Notes: generated from the sequence alone by a model not told the origin. 64,000 nt of DNA from Massilia antarctica (GCF_015689335.1 NZ_CP065053.1:372001-436000); one strand, 5' to 3'; numbered from the stretch's first letter, positions 1 to 10,069 are shown. Program-made: numbers and translations.

Positions 1-759
<759 letters not shown>

Positions 760-807
760 TTGCCTGATACGCCGGAGCGGCTGGTCCGCCTCCGGGGTCA
801 TCGAAGA

Positions 808-839
808 GCCTGCAAGGTTTGCGCCTTGCAGGCTTTTTT
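808..839 (+). terminator. Rho-independent terminator after groEL
   Basis: A perfect 10-bp stem (GCCTGCAAGG / CCTTGCAGGC) with a 6-base loop is followed immediately by six T. It lies 49 bases past the groEL stop codon. Confidence 0.9.
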
Positions 840-864
840 CATGACTGAATTTTCTCTGTAATAG

Positions 865-896
865 AGCCCGTACGGTCCCCGCCGCGCGGGCTTTTT
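865..896 (+). terminator. Second, weaker hairpin terminator
   Basis: AGCCCG pairs with CGGGCT across a GC-rich 16-base loop and is followed by TTTT. It stands 26 bases behind the first groEL terminator and may be a back-up stop or part of the upstream region of the chemoreceptor gene. Confidence 0.5.
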
Positions 897-1080
897 ACCT
901 TTGCGGCAAGCTTGCCTGCAACGTCACAAGGGTAGTTCCGGTTGTAGCAAGGCTGATACAAAGTTTACAGATGGTATTGATTTAGACGTAACAGCTGGTT
1001 TTTCAAGCAGCCGCATGTTAAATGTATCCATGAGGAAATTTTATCGGCGTACATACATATCATTCTGGGGAACCACAGCA

Positions 1081-2688
1081 ATGCGCAACAATACACCCGT
1101 GAGTAAGGTCGAGTACATCCTTCGCGCCAGCGAGACGATTGTTTCCAAAACTGATTTGCAGGGCAACATCACTTATGTGAATCTCGATTTCATCCGCATC
1201 AGCGGTTTCAGCGAAGCCGAACTGATCGGATCTCCGCAGAACTTGGTACGCCACCCGGACATGCCGGCCGAGGCCTTTGCCGATTTCTGGCGCACCATCC
1301 AGAGCGGCAAGGCATGGACCGGGCTGGTCAAGAACCGCTGCAAGAACGGCGACTTCTATTGGGTGGAAGCGACCGCGGCGCCGATGATCGAGCAAGGCCG
1401 CATCGTGGGTTTTACCTCGATTCGCGCCAAGCCCAGCCGTGCACAAGTCAGCGCCGCCGAGCAAGCCTACCGCGCGATCAAAGACGGTCGCGGCGGGCTC
1501 GAAGTGCGCGCCGGCGCCGTGCTGCGCCACTCGGCGCTGCGCCGCCTGAACCTGTCCTCCAGGTTGTCGCTGGGAGCGCGCATCGTCGCCTCGACCTTGC
1601 TGGTGGCGCTGCTGTTCGGCGTGAGCCTGGGCGCGCACGGCGGCGCGGCGCGGCTGACGGCGGCGCTCGGACTGTGTGTGAGCCTGCTGTCGGGATGGTT
1701 GCTGTATCGCGCCGTCGTGCCTCCCCTGTTGCGCGCCCGGAGCGAGATCGAGCGCATGAGCGAGGGCGACCTGACCGGCCGCATCGATGCCGGCGGCAAC
1801 GACGAGCTCTCCCGCGTACTCGGTGCGCTCGGGGTATTGCAGACCAATGTCAGGCTGCTGGTCGGCCAGATCAAGGAAGTGACCGGCATCGTCGGCGATG
1901 GCGCCAGCGACATCGCGGCAGGCAATGCCGACCTGTCGGCGCGCACCGAAGCCCAGGCCAGCTCGCTCGAAGAAACGGCATCGTCGATGGAAGAGATCAG
2001 CAGCACGGTGAAACAGAATGCGGACAATGCGCGCCAGGCCAAGCTGTTGGCCACGGCCGCCGCCACCACGGCCGTCCAGGGCGGCCATGCGGTTTCCCAG
2101 GTCGTCGGCACCATGGGATCGATACGGGACAGTTCGCGCAAGATCGTCGACATCATCAGCGTCATCGACAGCATCGCGTTCCAGACCAACATCCTGGCGC
2201 TGAACGCGGCGGTGGAGGCGGCCCGCGCCGGCGAGCAAGGCCGCGGCTTCGCGGTGGTGGCCAGCGAGGTGCGCACCCTGGCGCAACGCTCGGCCACGGC
2301 CGCCAGGGAAATCAAGGCGCTGATCAACGACACGGTCGACAAGGTCGATGCCGGCACCACCTTGGTCGACAGTGCGGGAAAGACCATGGAGCAGATCGTG
2401 ACATCGGTCCAGCAGGTGGCCGGCATCGTCAACGACATCAGCCTGGCCAGCAGCGAGCAAAGCGAGGGCATCGACCAGGTCACCCAAGCCGTGTCGCAGA
2501 TGGATGAGATCACCCAGAGGAACGCCGCGGTCGTGGAAGAGGCGGCGGCGGCGGCCGCGCAAATGCAGGAACAGGCGCTCAAGCTGGCGCGCCTGGTCGA
2601 TTCGTTCAGGCTGGTGTCCGATGCCGCGCCAGGCAGGGAAACGAGGTTCCAGGCCCGTCCCGCCGCGCCGCGCCGGGCGCCCGGATAG
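1081..2688 (+). CDS. PAS-domain methyl-accepting chemotaxis protein (Aer-like)
   Basis: A 535-residue chemoreceptor that would signal through CheW/CheA to the flagellar motor. The N-terminal PAS domain spans about residues 9-120 and is cytoplasmic: there is no periplasmic sensor loop. Two closely spaced hydrophobic segments at about 160-210 anchor the protein as in Aer. A HAMP segment follows ([10 protein letters not shown]), then the coiled-coil signalling domain with the conserved hairpin tip ([20 protein letters not shown]). No C-terminal CheR-binding pentapeptide is visible. The start ATG at 1081 is chosen because the PAS fold begins directly after it and a GGGG stretch lies about 9 bases upstream; an in-frame TTG at 901 is possible but adds unstructured sequence. 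The roughly 320 bases between groEL and this start hold only the two terminators and AT-richer sequence. Aer binds FAD; whether this protein does cannot be seen. Confidence 0.93.
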   Translation: MRNNTPVSKVEYILRASETIVSKTDLQGNITYVNLDFIRISGFSEAELIGSPQNLVRHPDMPAEAFADFWRTIQSGKAWTGLVKNRCKNGDFYWVEATAAPMIEQGRIVGFTSIRAKPSRAQVSAAEQAYRAIKDGRGGLEVRAGAVLRHSALRRLNLSSRLSLGARIVASTLLVALLFGVSLGAHGGAARLTAALGLCVSLLSGWLLYRAVVPPLLRARSEIERMSEGDLTGRIDAGGNDELSRVLGALGVLQTNVRLLVGQIKEVTGIVGDGASDIAAGNADLSARTEAQASSLEETASSMEEISSTVKQNADNARQAKLLATAAATTAVQGGHAVSQVVGTMGSIRDSSRKIVDIISVIDSIAFQTNILALNAAVEAARAGEQGRGFAVVASEVRTLAQRSATAAREIKALINDTVDKVDAGTTLVDSAGKTMEQIVTSVQQVAGIVNDISLASSEQSEGIDQVTQAVSQMDEITQRNAAVVEEAAAAAAQMQEQALKLARLVDSFRLVSDAAPGRETRFQARPAAPRRAPG

Positions 2689-2741
2689 CCGGCCCGGAAG
2701 TGGCGCGCCCCGGCGTCGCAGGCGCTTTGAGGCCTGTGCGG

Positions 2742-3179
2742 TCAGTGTCCGGCGGCTGCGGCGCGCGGCCCCACCAGTTGCACTTCGACCCGGTTATTGC
2801 GGGCGCGCCCTTCGCGCGTATCGTTGCCGGCCACGGGCAGGCGCTTGGCCTTGCCTTCGGTGTAGATGCGGATGCGCTCGAATCCTTTATCGGCCAGGTA
2901 TCTTTTTACCGCTTCGGCGCGCTGCACCGACAAGGTCTGCGCTCTGGCGTCGCTCGGCAGTTCATCGGTATGGCCGATCGCCATGATCAGCTCCGGATCG
3001 AGCTCGCCGCTCTTGCTGATGACCTGATCGAGAATCGATAGCGCATCGGCCGACAGGCGCGCGCTGCCGCTGTCGAAAAACACTTCGGTCGCGAACTGGA
3101 CCTTGCCAGCTTCGGCGTTGACGATGGCCGGCAGCGCACATGCCAGGGAAACGGCGAACGCGCTCAGGAGGTGTCGCAT
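2742..3179 (-). CDS. OmpA-family peptidoglycan-associated protein, small
   Basis: A 145-residue exported protein consisting of a signal peptide (MRHLLSAFAVSLACALPAIV, cleavage probably after VNA) and one OmpA-C domain at about residues 30-138. The domain shows the expected features: a GHTDELPSD turn, LSVQRAEAVKRYL helix, and NNRVEVQL at the end, the residues that grip diaminopimelate in peptidoglycan. There is no beta-barrel, and no lipobox cysteine, so it is probably a soluble periplasmic protein that tethers to the wall. The start at 3179 gives a normal signal peptide and has AGGGA seven bases upstream; a longer frame reaching 3290 would place 37 non-signal residues ahead of it. It converges with the chemoreceptor and is divergent from the LysR gene. 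Confidence 0.88.
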   Translation of the reverse strand: MRHLLSAFAVSLACALPAIVNAEAGKVQFATEVFFDSGSARLSADALSILDQVISKSGELDPELIMAIGHTDELPSDARAQTLSVQRAEAVKRYLADKGFERIRIYTEGKAKRLPVAGNDTREGRARNNRVEVQLVGPRAAAAGH

Positions 3180-3301
3180 GGGGCAATCCCTGTGTGAAGT
3201 AGAGCGACGACTGTAACCCGAACTTGCCTCATTGACAATCAGGCAGATATCATCGCCGACAGCGGGCGCTGGTATGCTGGCGTTTTGCATGAGGAGGCGT
3301 C

Positions 3302-4213
3302 ATGTCCGATTCGCTGGTTGCGCTGGCATCCATGATGGAGCCGCTGCGCGGTTTCGTGGCGGTCGGACGGCGCATGAGCATCACCCTGGCGGCCGCCGAC
3401 CTGTGCCTGACCCAGTCGGCCCTGAGCCGCCAGATCCAGGCGCTCGAACAGCGGCTCGGCGTGCGCCTGTTCGTGCGCACCCATCGCGCGATCGCCTTCA
3501 CGCCGGCCGGCGCAAGGCTGTTCCAGAGCGCCGACGGCGCGCTTCAGCAATTGCAGGATGCCTGCGCCGCCATCAAGCCCCCGGCGCACAACGACCAGGT
3601 GGCGCTGAGCGCGAGCATCGGGGTGACCGGCCTGTGGCTGCTGCCGCGGCTGGGAAGCTTCCAGCAGCAGCACCCCGGCATCGATTTGCGCGTGGCCGCC
3701 AACAACCGCCTCCAGGACCTGGAGCGCGAAGGGCTCGACCTGGCGATCCGCTACGCGCCGCTGGCCGCCGTAGCGCCCAATGCCACCTTGCTGTTTCGCG
3801 AAACGATCGCGCCGGTGGCCCACCCCTCGCTCGGCATCGCGCGCGTTGACGGCCCGGCCGATCTGGCCGGGCACACCTTGCTCGAATTCGATCATCCGGG
3901 ACAACCCTGGCTGCACTGGGAGAGCTGGCCGCAGGCAGCCGGGCCAAGCCTGGCCGGAGCGAAAAGCATCCTGCGCTTCAATCAGTATGACCAGGTGATC
4001 CAGTCGGCCCTGGCCGGCCATGGCATCGCACTTGGGCGCCTCCAGCTGATCGAACCGATGCTGCGCGCGGGCCGGCTGGTGCAATTGCCGTGCGCCGGCC
4101 CCGTCCATGCATGCGAACATGCCTACTGGCTGGTGCGCGCCGCTGCCCGGCCGCGCGCCGAGGTCGGCGCGGTGATCGACTGGATCGTTGGCGAAGCGGC
4201 CGCCGGCCACTGA
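3302..4213 (+). CDS. LysR-family transcriptional regulator (GcvA-like)
   Basis: A 303-residue LysR regulator. The N-terminal winged helix-turn-helix occupies about residues 15-75 (ITLAAADLCLTQSALSRQIQ, then GVRLFVRTHRAIAFTPAG), and the C-terminal co-inducer-binding domain about 95-295 with the GcvA-type segment DLAIRYAPL. GAGGAGG lies six bases before the ATG. It is divergent from the OmpA gene and runs toward the oxygenase/isomerase pair, which are plausible but unproven targets because LysR genes usually sit next to what they regulate. The effector is unknown. Confidence 0.92.
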   Translation: MSDSLVALASMMEPLRGFVAVGRRMSITLAAADLCLTQSALSRQIQALEQRLGVRLFVRTHRAIAFTPAGARLFQSADGALQQLQDACAAIKPPAHNDQVALSASIGVTGLWLLPRLGSFQQQHPGIDLRVAANNRLQDLEREGLDLAIRYAPLAAVAPNATLLFRETIAPVAHPSLGIARVDGPADLAGHTLLEFDHPGQPWLHWESWPQAAGPSLAGAKSILRFNQYDQVIQSALAGHGIALGRLQLIEPMLRAGRLVQLPCAGPVHACEHAYWLVRAAARPRAEVGAVIDWIVGEAAAGH

Positions 4214-4346
4214 AGCGTGTCCACCCTACGCATGCGCTGGATGCATGCGAGCGCGGCGTGTTCTGCGCTTGAGCGCAGGCCGCCGGCGCGGTTCAATGAA
4301 CGGGTCGAACGGGAATGGTCCCGGCGACGCTCCGGGAGACCCACGC

Positions 4347-5225
4347 ATGAACCCCACCTTTGCCCTGCCCGCACCAGCCGGATCAGTACAGGCCACGCTC
4401 GCCTACATGCATCCCCCTGCGGGAAACCCGTTCAACTATGCCTGCGAACCGCCGCCCGGCCAGCCATGGCAGAACTACCAGGCCGACCGCCGCATGGTGC
4501 GCATCGGCGACGCCCGGCTGCTGGCAAGCGCCCCGTCGCTGGATGCCGACGGCTTCCTCCTGCGCGAGGCGGCGGTCGACAAGCGCAGCTTTCTGTCTGA
4601 AGGCGACATCGTGCGATTGTATTATCCCGAGGTGGCCGAACTGGCCTGCGCCGTGACCGGCGCGACCCGCGCCCGCGTGTTCGACCATCTGGTGCGCCAC
4701 TGCCGCCCTGGCGCCGGCGCACCCGGGTTCGGACGTGCGGCCCGGGGCGAGCCGGCGGGCCCGAACGGCTGCGTCCACAACGACTACACCGAGCAGTCCG
4801 GAGACAAGCGCCTTGGCCTGGTCTTCGGCGAATTGGCGGCGCAGCTGCGGGGACGGCGCTACAGCATCGTCAATGTGTGGCGCTCGATCCGCGCGCCGGT
4901 GCTCGATACGCCGCTGGCCGTATGCGATGCCCGCAGCGTCGCCGCGCAGGACCTGGTCGAGGCCGAGGTGCGCTATCCGCGCCGCACCGGCGAGATCTAT
5001 CTGGCGCGTCACGCGGCGCGCCACCGCTGGTTCTATTTTTCGGCCATGCATCCAGACGAGGCGCTGGTCTTGAAGCAGTATGATTCCCAACGCAGCGGGG
5101 TCGCCCGCTTCACGCCACACGCGGCGTTCGACCATCCGGACGCGCCGCCCGGCGTGCCACCGCGCGTGAGCATCGAAGCGCGCTGCCTCGTCATTTACGA
5201 TGAACCATGCAGGGAGACGCCATGA
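4347..5225 (+). CDS. CmcJ/AsaB-type (NvfI family) putative 2-oxoglutarate/Fe(II) hydroxylase or methyltransferase-like protein
   Basis: A 292-residue soluble protein resembling the CmcJ/AsaB/NvfI family, whose members hydroxylate, desaturate or rearrange small molecules in secondary metabolism. Supporting features are the VHNDYT segment (His and Asp in the usual metal-binding spacing), the RYSIVNVWRSI strand, and the C-terminal block FSAMHPDEALVLKQYDS typical of the family. ATG at 4347 is preferred over earlier in-frame starts because GGGAG lies eight bases upstream and the preceding sequence is arginine/glycine-rich with no fold. The stop overlaps the next start by four bases (ATGA), so the two genes should be translated together. 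The substrate cannot be inferred, and family membership is judged by eye. Confidence 0.7.
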   Translation: MNPTFALPAPAGSVQATLAYMHPPAGNPFNYACEPPPGQPWQNYQADRRMVRIGDARLLASAPSLDADGFLLREAAVDKRSFLSEGDIVRLYYPEVAELACAVTGATRARVFDHLVRHCRPGAGAPGFGRAARGEPAGPNGCVHNDYTEQSGDKRLGLVFGELAAQLRGRRYSIVNVWRSIRAPVLDTPLAVCDARSVAAQDLVEAEVRYPRRTGEIYLARHAARHRWFYFSAMHPDEALVLKQYDSQRSGVARFTPHAAFDHPDAPPGVPPRVSIEARCLVIYDEPCRETP

Positions 5226-5851
5226 CTGTCAATGATCCGCAGATCGAATTCTGGTTTGATTTCGGCAGCAATTACAGCTACCTGAGCACCATGCGCATCG
5301 AGGCGCTGGCCGCCGCGCACGGCGTGCGCGTGCTGTGGAAGCCATTTTTACTGGGCCCCGTATTCAAGGCCTTCGGCTGGAGCACCTCGCCCTTCGTGCT
5401 GCAAAAGGAAAAAGGCGCTTACGTGTGGCGCGACATGCAGCGCCAGTGCGACAAATACGGCTTGCCCTGGACGCAGCCGGGCGCCTTCCCGCGGCGCGCG
5501 CTGCTGCCGCTGCGCGTCGCCTTGCTTGGCGCCGGCGAAGCGTGGACAGGCGCATTTTGCCGGCGCATCATGCAGTGCAATTTTGTCGACGACCGCGAGA
5601 TCGACGATCCGGCCCTGGTCGGCGAGGTGCTCGCCGCGCTGGGCCTGGACGCCGCCGCCCTGATCACAAGCGCCGGCAGCGACGAGAACAAGCTGGCCAT
5701 GCGCGCCCAGGGCGACGAAGCCCTGCGCCGCGGCGTGTTCGGCGCACCCATGTTCTTTGCCGGGGACGAGATGTTCTGGGGCAACGACCGGCTGGAGGAT
5801 GCCGTGGCCTGGGCCGCTGGTCATGTTGCCGCTCGTATAGTTTTGGCGTAG
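5222..5851 (+). CDS. 2-hydroxychromene-2-carboxylate isomerase-like protein (DsbA-family GST kappa fold)
   Basis: A 209-residue member of the HCCA isomerase/GST-kappa branch of the DsbA thioredoxin-fold family. The N-terminal active-site segment FWFDFGSNYSYL has the serine that replaces the DsbA cysteine motif and contacts glutathione; KPFLLGPVF and the late GVFGAPMFF (cis-Pro loop, normally GVFGVPTF) are also family hallmarks. In naphthalene catabolism NahD isomerises 2-hydroxychromene-2-carboxylate with glutathione, but most chromosomal homologues have other, unknown substrates. AGGGAG lies six bases before the ATG at 5222, which overlaps the preceding stop codon, so an operon with the CmcJ-like gene is clear. 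No other aromatic-degradation genes are nearby, which argues against naphthalene catabolism. Confidence 0.85.
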   Translation: MTVNDPQIEFWFDFGSNYSYLSTMRIEALAAAHGVRVLWKPFLLGPVFKAFGWSTSPFVLQKEKGAYVWRDMQRQCDKYGLPWTQPGAFPRRALLPLRVALLGAGEAWTGAFCRRIMQCNFVDDREIDDPALVGEVLAALGLDAAALITSAGSDENKLAMRAQGDEALRRGVFGAPMFFAGDEMFWGNDRLEDAVAWAAGHVAARIVLA

Positions 5852-5890
5852 TATGGCCGCTACATCAACGTGTTCCAGCCGCCCACATCT

Positions 5891-6406
5891 ATGTCCGGAT
5901 CGTCCAAAAAAGTAGTCCTGCTGTTTGCCCTGATCGCCCTGATCGGCGTGGGTGCCGTGCTGTACCACAAGCACCATGAATCCGTGCAGGCGTCGGCGTC
6001 GGCTGCCGCCAGGGCCGCGCCTGCGGCCAGGCCGGCGGCGCAGATGGCGCGCACAAAAGAGCAGGCGATCGATGCGCTGATGGCGCTGCCGGAACTGAAA
6101 GCCTGGTCGGCGCATATCGCCAAGGTCTCGGGCGGCAGCGCGCACGGCGCGCTGCTCGATGACGACGGTGCGACAAAGCTCGTCCACGGAAAAAGCTACT
6201 GGAGCCTGAGCTTTGTCGAGAACAGCCAGGAAGCGGCGCATCGCTGGGAGACTTTTCTGGTCGCCACCCAAGGCGACGAGATCCTGGTCGATGACATGAA
6301 CGACGACCGCCAGCTGACACTGGCCCAATGGCGCGCCGACATGCGCCCGATGGACCGCATCGCCAAAAAAGCGGCACCCGAAACAGCTCCGGCACCGGCG
6401 CCTTGA
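5891..6406 (+). CDS. Hypothetical single-pass membrane protein
   Basis: A 171-residue protein not recognised as any family. One N-terminal membrane segment (VVLLFALIALIGVGAVLY, about residues 7-24) is followed by an alanine-rich linker to about residue 55 and then a small compact domain with conserved-looking aromatics (KAWSAHIAKVSGG, YWSLSFVEN, AHRWETFLV). The tail is Ala/Pro-rich. This architecture suggests an inner-membrane-anchored periplasmic domain, possibly a binding or inhibitor-like fold. ATG at 5891 is chosen over an in-frame GTG at 5870; neither has a strong ribosome-binding site. It begins 39 bases after the isomerase stop and could be co-transcribed. It converges with the glucokinase-RpiR gene. 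Confidence 0.7.
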   Translation: MSGSSKKVVLLFALIALIGVGAVLYHKHHESVQASASAAARAAPAARPAAQMARTKEQAIDALMALPELKAWSAHIAKVSGGSAHGALLDDDGATKLVHGKSYWSLSFVENSQEAAHRWETFLVATQGDEILVDDMNDDRQLTLAQWRADMRPMDRIAKKAAPETAPAPAP

Positions 6407-6425
6407 CGCTACGGGTGGGCTTGCC

Positions 6426-8270
6426 CTAGCCGCCCAGGTGCGAAATCTGCGTGTGCCGCTTGGCGCCCTCGGGCTGCCCCTCGGCGCCGAGCGAAATCCC
6501 GACCGACAGAATATCGATCAGCAGCAGCTGCATGATGCGCGAGATCATCGACAGGAAGCTGGTGCTATCCTCGGCGTGGTCGACCGCCAGGCACACGGTG
6601 GCCTTCTTGGCCAGGGGCGAGCCGCTGCTGGTCATCGCAATCACGTCGGCGCCGGCCGCGCGCGCCGCATCGACGGCCGCCAGCAGCTCGGGCAAGCGCC
6701 CCGAATTTGAAATCGCAATGACCACATCGCCCGGCTTGAGCAGTTCGGCCGCGAGCGCGAACAGGTGCGAGTCCCCATACGAGGCGGTCGGAATGCGGAA
6801 GCGGAAAAACTTGTGCTGGCCGTCCAGCGCCACCACCCGCGAATTACCCATCGCGTAAAACTCGACCCGGTGCGCGCGGGTCAACAGGTCGATGGCGCGG
6901 TCGAGCGCGCGCACGTCGAGCTGGTCGCGGAACTTGAGGATGGCCGAGACAGTGTTGTCGATCACCTTGGCCGACACGTCGTGCGTGCTGTCGCCGCCGC
7001 GCACCTGGCTGTGGCGCACCGGAATGGCGCCGGTCAGGCTGCTGGCGAAGCGCAGCTTGAAGTCGGCCAGGCCCAGGAAACCGAGCGAGCGGCAAAAGCG
7101 GATCACGGTCGGCTGGCTCACTTCCGCCAGACGCGCGATATCGGCGATCGGTTCGTTGAGCACAAGGCGCGGCTGCTCCAGCACCAGGCTGGCCACGCGC
7201 TGCTCGGCTGGTGTCAGTTCGTGCTGCAGGTGCTGGACCCGCTCCATCAGGGTATTGGCGCCGCTGCGCCCGCGCAGGTGCTCCGACAAAATCGTCGCCA
7301 CGCCGTGGAAGGCCGGGTTGGGCGTGGTGATGACGTAGGTGGGAATGTCGGCCAGGTAGGTCGAGAAGCGCCCCTTGGCCTCGAAGCGGCTGCGAAACGG
7401 CGAGCTGGCGAACAGCTCGCCCATGCGCGGCACGATGCCCCCGCCGATGAAGATGCCGCCGAACGCGCCCAGGGTGACCGCCAGATTGGCCGCGGCCCCG
7501 CCCAGCATACCGCAGAAGCACTCGATCACCTCCAGGCACAGCGGGTCCTTGTCGTCGATGGCGCCGGCGATGATCTCGGGCGAGGCGCGTGGAGCGGCCG
7601 CCACGCCGTTGCGCTGGGCCAGCGCGCGGTAAATGATTTCCATGCCCGGTCCGGAGATCAGGCGCTCGTTCGAGACGTGCGGCCACTCCTTCCAGGCAAA
7701 CTGCAGGATCGCGAATTCGCGCTCGTCGGCCGGTGCGAAATTGACGTGCCCTCCTTCGCTGCCGAGGGTGACGAAGCCATCGACCGTGGGAATCACGCCC
7801 GACACGCCCAGGCCGGTGCCGGGACCGAGCACGCCGATGACGGCATTGCCGGCAGCATTGCCGGGGCCGATCTTCATCAGGTCGTCCGCCGTCAGGCCCG
7901 GCAGCGCCATCGCCAGCGCCGTGAAGTCGTTGACGATCAATAAGGTGTGCAGCCCCAGTTCGCGCCGCACCGCGTCGGTGGAAAACTCCCAGGCGCGGTT
8001 GGTCATGCGCACTTGGTCGCCGTTGACCGGATTGGCGACCGCCAGCGCCGCGTGGTTCAGCACCATGCCGGCATGGTCGGCCAGGTAAAAGCGCAGCAGC
8101 GCCACGATGCCCTCGAAGTCGTCGCACTTGAGCACCCGCACCGAGCGGAATACGCCGGGCGCGGTTTGCAGCGCGAAGCGCGCATGGGTCGCGCCGATGT
8201 CGGCCAGCAGGCGCGGGCCATCGGCAAAGGCCGTGCGGCCGACTTTCGCGGGATCAATCTGCTCGTCCAT
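6426..8270 (-). CDS. glk: Bifunctional glucokinase / RpiR-family transcriptional regulator, copy 1
   Basis: A 614-residue two-part protein. Residues about 21-335 are a proteobacterial ATP-dependent glucokinase: phosphate loop LLADIGATHARFAL, catalytic Asp115 in VNDFTALA, GPGTGLGVSG and EGGHVNFAP. After a short linker, residues about 343-415 form an RpiR helix-turn-helix (LAEVSQPTVIRFCRSLGF) and about 460-590 a SIS sugar-phosphate-binding domain (SNSGRLPELL). Such fusions are known in Burkholderiales: the enzyme makes glucose-6-phosphate and the SIS domain is of the type that senses sugar phosphates. It is the second gene of a leftward operon with the alpha-glucosidase; stop and start overlap as TGATG, so translation is coupled. 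A paralogue lies at 21056-22909. It is the best local candidate for binding the TGTAGT-N3-ACTACA sites in this window. Confidence 0.95.
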   Translation of the reverse strand: MDEQIDPAKVGRTAFADGPRLLADIGATHARFALQTAPGVFRSVRVLKCDDFEGIVALLRFYLADHAGMVLNHAALAVANPVNGDQVRMTNRAWEFSTDAVRRELGLHTLLIVNDFTALAMALPGLTADDLMKIGPGNAAGNAVIGVLGPGTGLGVSGVIPTVDGFVTLGSEGGHVNFAPADEREFAILQFAWKEWPHVSNERLISGPGMEIIYRALAQRNGVAAAPRASPEIIAGAIDDKDPLCLEVIECFCGMLGGAAANLAVTLGAFGGIFIGGGIVPRMGELFASSPFRSRFEAKGRFSTYLADIPTYVITTPNPAFHGVATILSEHLRGRSGANTLMERVQHLQHELTPAEQRVASLVLEQPRLVLNEPIADIARLAEVSQPTVIRFCRSLGFLGLADFKLRFASSLTGAIPVRHSQVRGGDSTHDVSAKVIDNTVSAILKFRDQLDVRALDRAIDLLTRAHRVEFYAMGNSRVVALDGQHKFFRFRIPTASYGDSHLFALAAELLKPGDVVIAISNSGRLPELLAAVDAARAAGADVIAMTSSGSPLAKKATVCLAVDHAEDSTSFLSMISRIMQLLLIDILSVGISLGAEGQPEGAKRHTQISHLGG

Positions 8271-9910
8271 CAGTTCTTGGTACCGAACCAGGCGCCATAG
8301 GCCGGCAGGGTGACCGTGCCGCCTTCGGCGCCGCCATGCAGGCCGTGGCCGATCATCGATACCGCGTCCGCAGCGTCGGCAAACTCGTAGGTGACCGGGT
8401 CGGGACCGAGGTTGAACACGGCCAGCACGCTGGGGTGGCCGGCCAGGTCGCGGCGCAGCGCCAGCACCGGTTCGGGAGAGTCGAAGAAAACGATCTCGCC
8501 GCGCGTGAGCTGCGGCTGCTGGCGGCGCCAGGCGATGATGCGGCGCGCGAAATTAAGCGGCGAGTCCGGATCGGTTTCCTGCGCGCTGGCGGCCGAGGCG
8601 ATGTGTTCTTCCGCCACCGGCAGCCATGGCGTGCCGGTGGTGAAGCCGGCGTTGGGCAGTTCGGCGGTCCAGGGAATCGGCGTGCGGCAGCCGTCGCGGC
8701 CCTTGAACTCGGGCCAGAAGGTGATGCCGTACGGGTCCTGCAGCAGCTCGAACGGCACGTCGGCCTCGGTCAGCGCCAGCTCATCGCCCTGGTACAGGCA
8801 GGGAGTGCCCTTGAGCGAGAGCTGCATCGCCAGCACCAGCTTGGCCAGCGCATGGGTCGGCGCGGCGCCGCCCCAGCGCGTCATGACGCGGATGCTGTCA
8901 TGGTTACCGACCGACCACGAGGCCCAACCACCCTTGACCCGCGCCTCGAACTCCTCGACCTGGCGCCGCACGTGCGCCGCCGAAAATTCGGGCGTGAGCA
9001 GATTGAAGCTGTACGCCATGTGCAGCTTGTCGCCATCGGCGGTGTAGTCGGCCATGACGCCGAGCGCATCGTCCGCGCCCACTTCGCCGATGGCGACCGC
9101 GCCGAATTCGTCGAGCAGCACGCGGATTTTTTGCAGGAAGGCCAGGTTCTCCGGACGCGTCTTGTCGTAGACGTGGGCCTGCATGCCATACGGGTTCACA
9201 TCGGTGACGGTGGAGGTGTCGCGGCTGGTGGCGGCCGGATTGCTGCGCAGTTCAGGATCGTGGAAGTGGAAATTGCAGGCGTCCATGCGCACGCCGTCCA
9301 CGCCGCGCGCAAGCCAGAAGCGCAGGTTGTCCAGGTGCGCCTGCTGCACCTCGGGATGGTGGAAATTCATGTCCGGCTGGCTGACCAGGAAGTTGTGCAG
9401 GTAGTACTGCCTGCGCCGGCTGTCCCACTGCCACGACGAGCCGCCGAATACCGACAGCCAGTTATTCGGCGGATTGCCGTCCGCCAGCGGATCGGCCCAC
9501 ACGTACCAGTCGGCCTTGGGATTGTCGCGGCTCTTGCGGCTCTCGGCAAACCACGGGTGGATGTCGGCGGTGTGCGACAGCACCTGGTCGATCATGATCT
9601 TCAGGCCCAGGCTGTGCGCCCTGGCGATCAAGGTGTCGAAGTCGTCGAGGGTGCCGAACATCGGGTCGACGTCGCAATAATCGGCGACGTCGTAGCCGAA
9701 GTCCTTCATCGGCGAGGTAAAGAATGGCGAGATCCAGACGATGTCGGCACCCAGCCCCGCGATGTAGTCGAGTTTTTCGGTAATGCCGGGCAGGTCGCCG
9801 ATACCGTCGCCATTGGTATCACGGAAACTGCGGGGATAAACCTGATAAATGATGGCCTCGCGCCACCATGGCGTATTTTGTTCGGAGTGCAGCGCAACGT
9901 CTTTGTTCAT
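8270..9910 (-). CDS. Cytoplasmic alpha-glucosidase, GH13 (maltodextrin / oligo-1,6-glucosidase type)
   Basis: A 546-residue GH13 enzyme that releases glucose from maltose or short maltodextrins. No signal peptide is present, so it acts in the cytoplasm. Catalytic residues can be placed: Asp210 nucleophile in GVDGVRMDACNF, Glu276 acid/base in AIGEVG, Asp338 in SVGNHDS; region I is DQVLSHT at 108-114, and the N-terminal WWREAIIYQVYPRSFRD is typical of the alpha-glucosidase/oligo-1,6-glucosidase subfamilies. Substrate preference (alpha-1,4 versus alpha-1,6) cannot be settled by eye. It is the first gene of the operon and feeds glucose to the glucokinase encoded immediately downstream. The 300-base intergenic region to the divergent POT gene holds a strong operator-like palindrome at 10055. 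Confidence 0.93.
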   Translation of the reverse strand: MNKDVALHSEQNTPWWREAIIYQVYPRSFRDTNGDGIGDLPGITEKLDYIAGLGADIVWISPFFTSPMKDFGYDVADYCDVDPMFGTLDDFDTLIARAHSLGLKIMIDQVLSHTADIHPWFAESRKSRDNPKADWYVWADPLADGNPPNNWLSVFGGSSWQWDSRRRQYYLHNFLVSQPDMNFHHPEVQQAHLDNLRFWLARGVDGVRMDACNFHFHDPELRSNPAATSRDTSTVTDVNPYGMQAHVYDKTRPENLAFLQKIRVLLDEFGAVAIGEVGADDALGVMADYTADGDKLHMAYSFNLLTPEFSAAHVRRQVEEFEARVKGGWASWSVGNHDSIRVMTRWGGAAPTHALAKLVLAMQLSLKGTPCLYQGDELALTEADVPFELLQDPYGITFWPEFKGRDGCRTPIPWTAELPNAGFTTGTPWLPVAEEHIASAASAQETDPDSPLNFARRIIAWRRQQPQLTRGEIVFFDSPEPVLALRRDLAGHPSVLAVFNLGPDPVTYEFADAADAVSMIGHGLHGGAEGGTVTLPAYGAWFGTKN

Positions 9911-9932
9911 GATGGGCGTCCATGTGAGTTTT

Positions 9933-9947
9933 TGTACATAATATACA
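9933..9947. promoter_or_regulatory. Weak RpiR/HexR-like palindrome near the alpha-glucosidase start
   Basis: TGTACATAATATACA keeps the outer TGTA...TACA of the consensus but differs in the inner bases. It sits 23 bases upstream of the alpha-glucosidase ATG, where a repressor would block expression. It could also simply be an AT-rich promoter element. Confidence 0.35.
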
Positions 9948-10054
9948 TTAACTGGAGCGATTTTACAATTTACCAGACAAAACGTTAAAATCCATAAATA
10001 TCATTTTATTTCAATGACTTATATAAAATCAGCCGCAACGCATGGCTTCAATTC

Positions 10055-10069
10055 AGTAGTTTAACTACA
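10055..10069. promoter_or_regulatory. RpiR/HexR-type operator between alpha-glucosidase and POT genes
   Basis: AGTAGTTTAACTACA matches TGTAGT-N3-ACTACA at 11 of 12 defined positions, with perfect GTAGT/ACTAC arms around TTA. It lies about 145 bases upstream of the leftward alpha-glucosidase gene and about 140 upstream of the rightward POT gene, and immediately before the structured leader that starts at 10075. Confidence 0.7.

Noticed and set aside
900..1080. Sigma-28 flagellar promoter before the PAS chemoreceptor
   Set aside because: CAAAGTTT is present near 957 but the matching -10 (GCCGATAA) at the right distance is poor.
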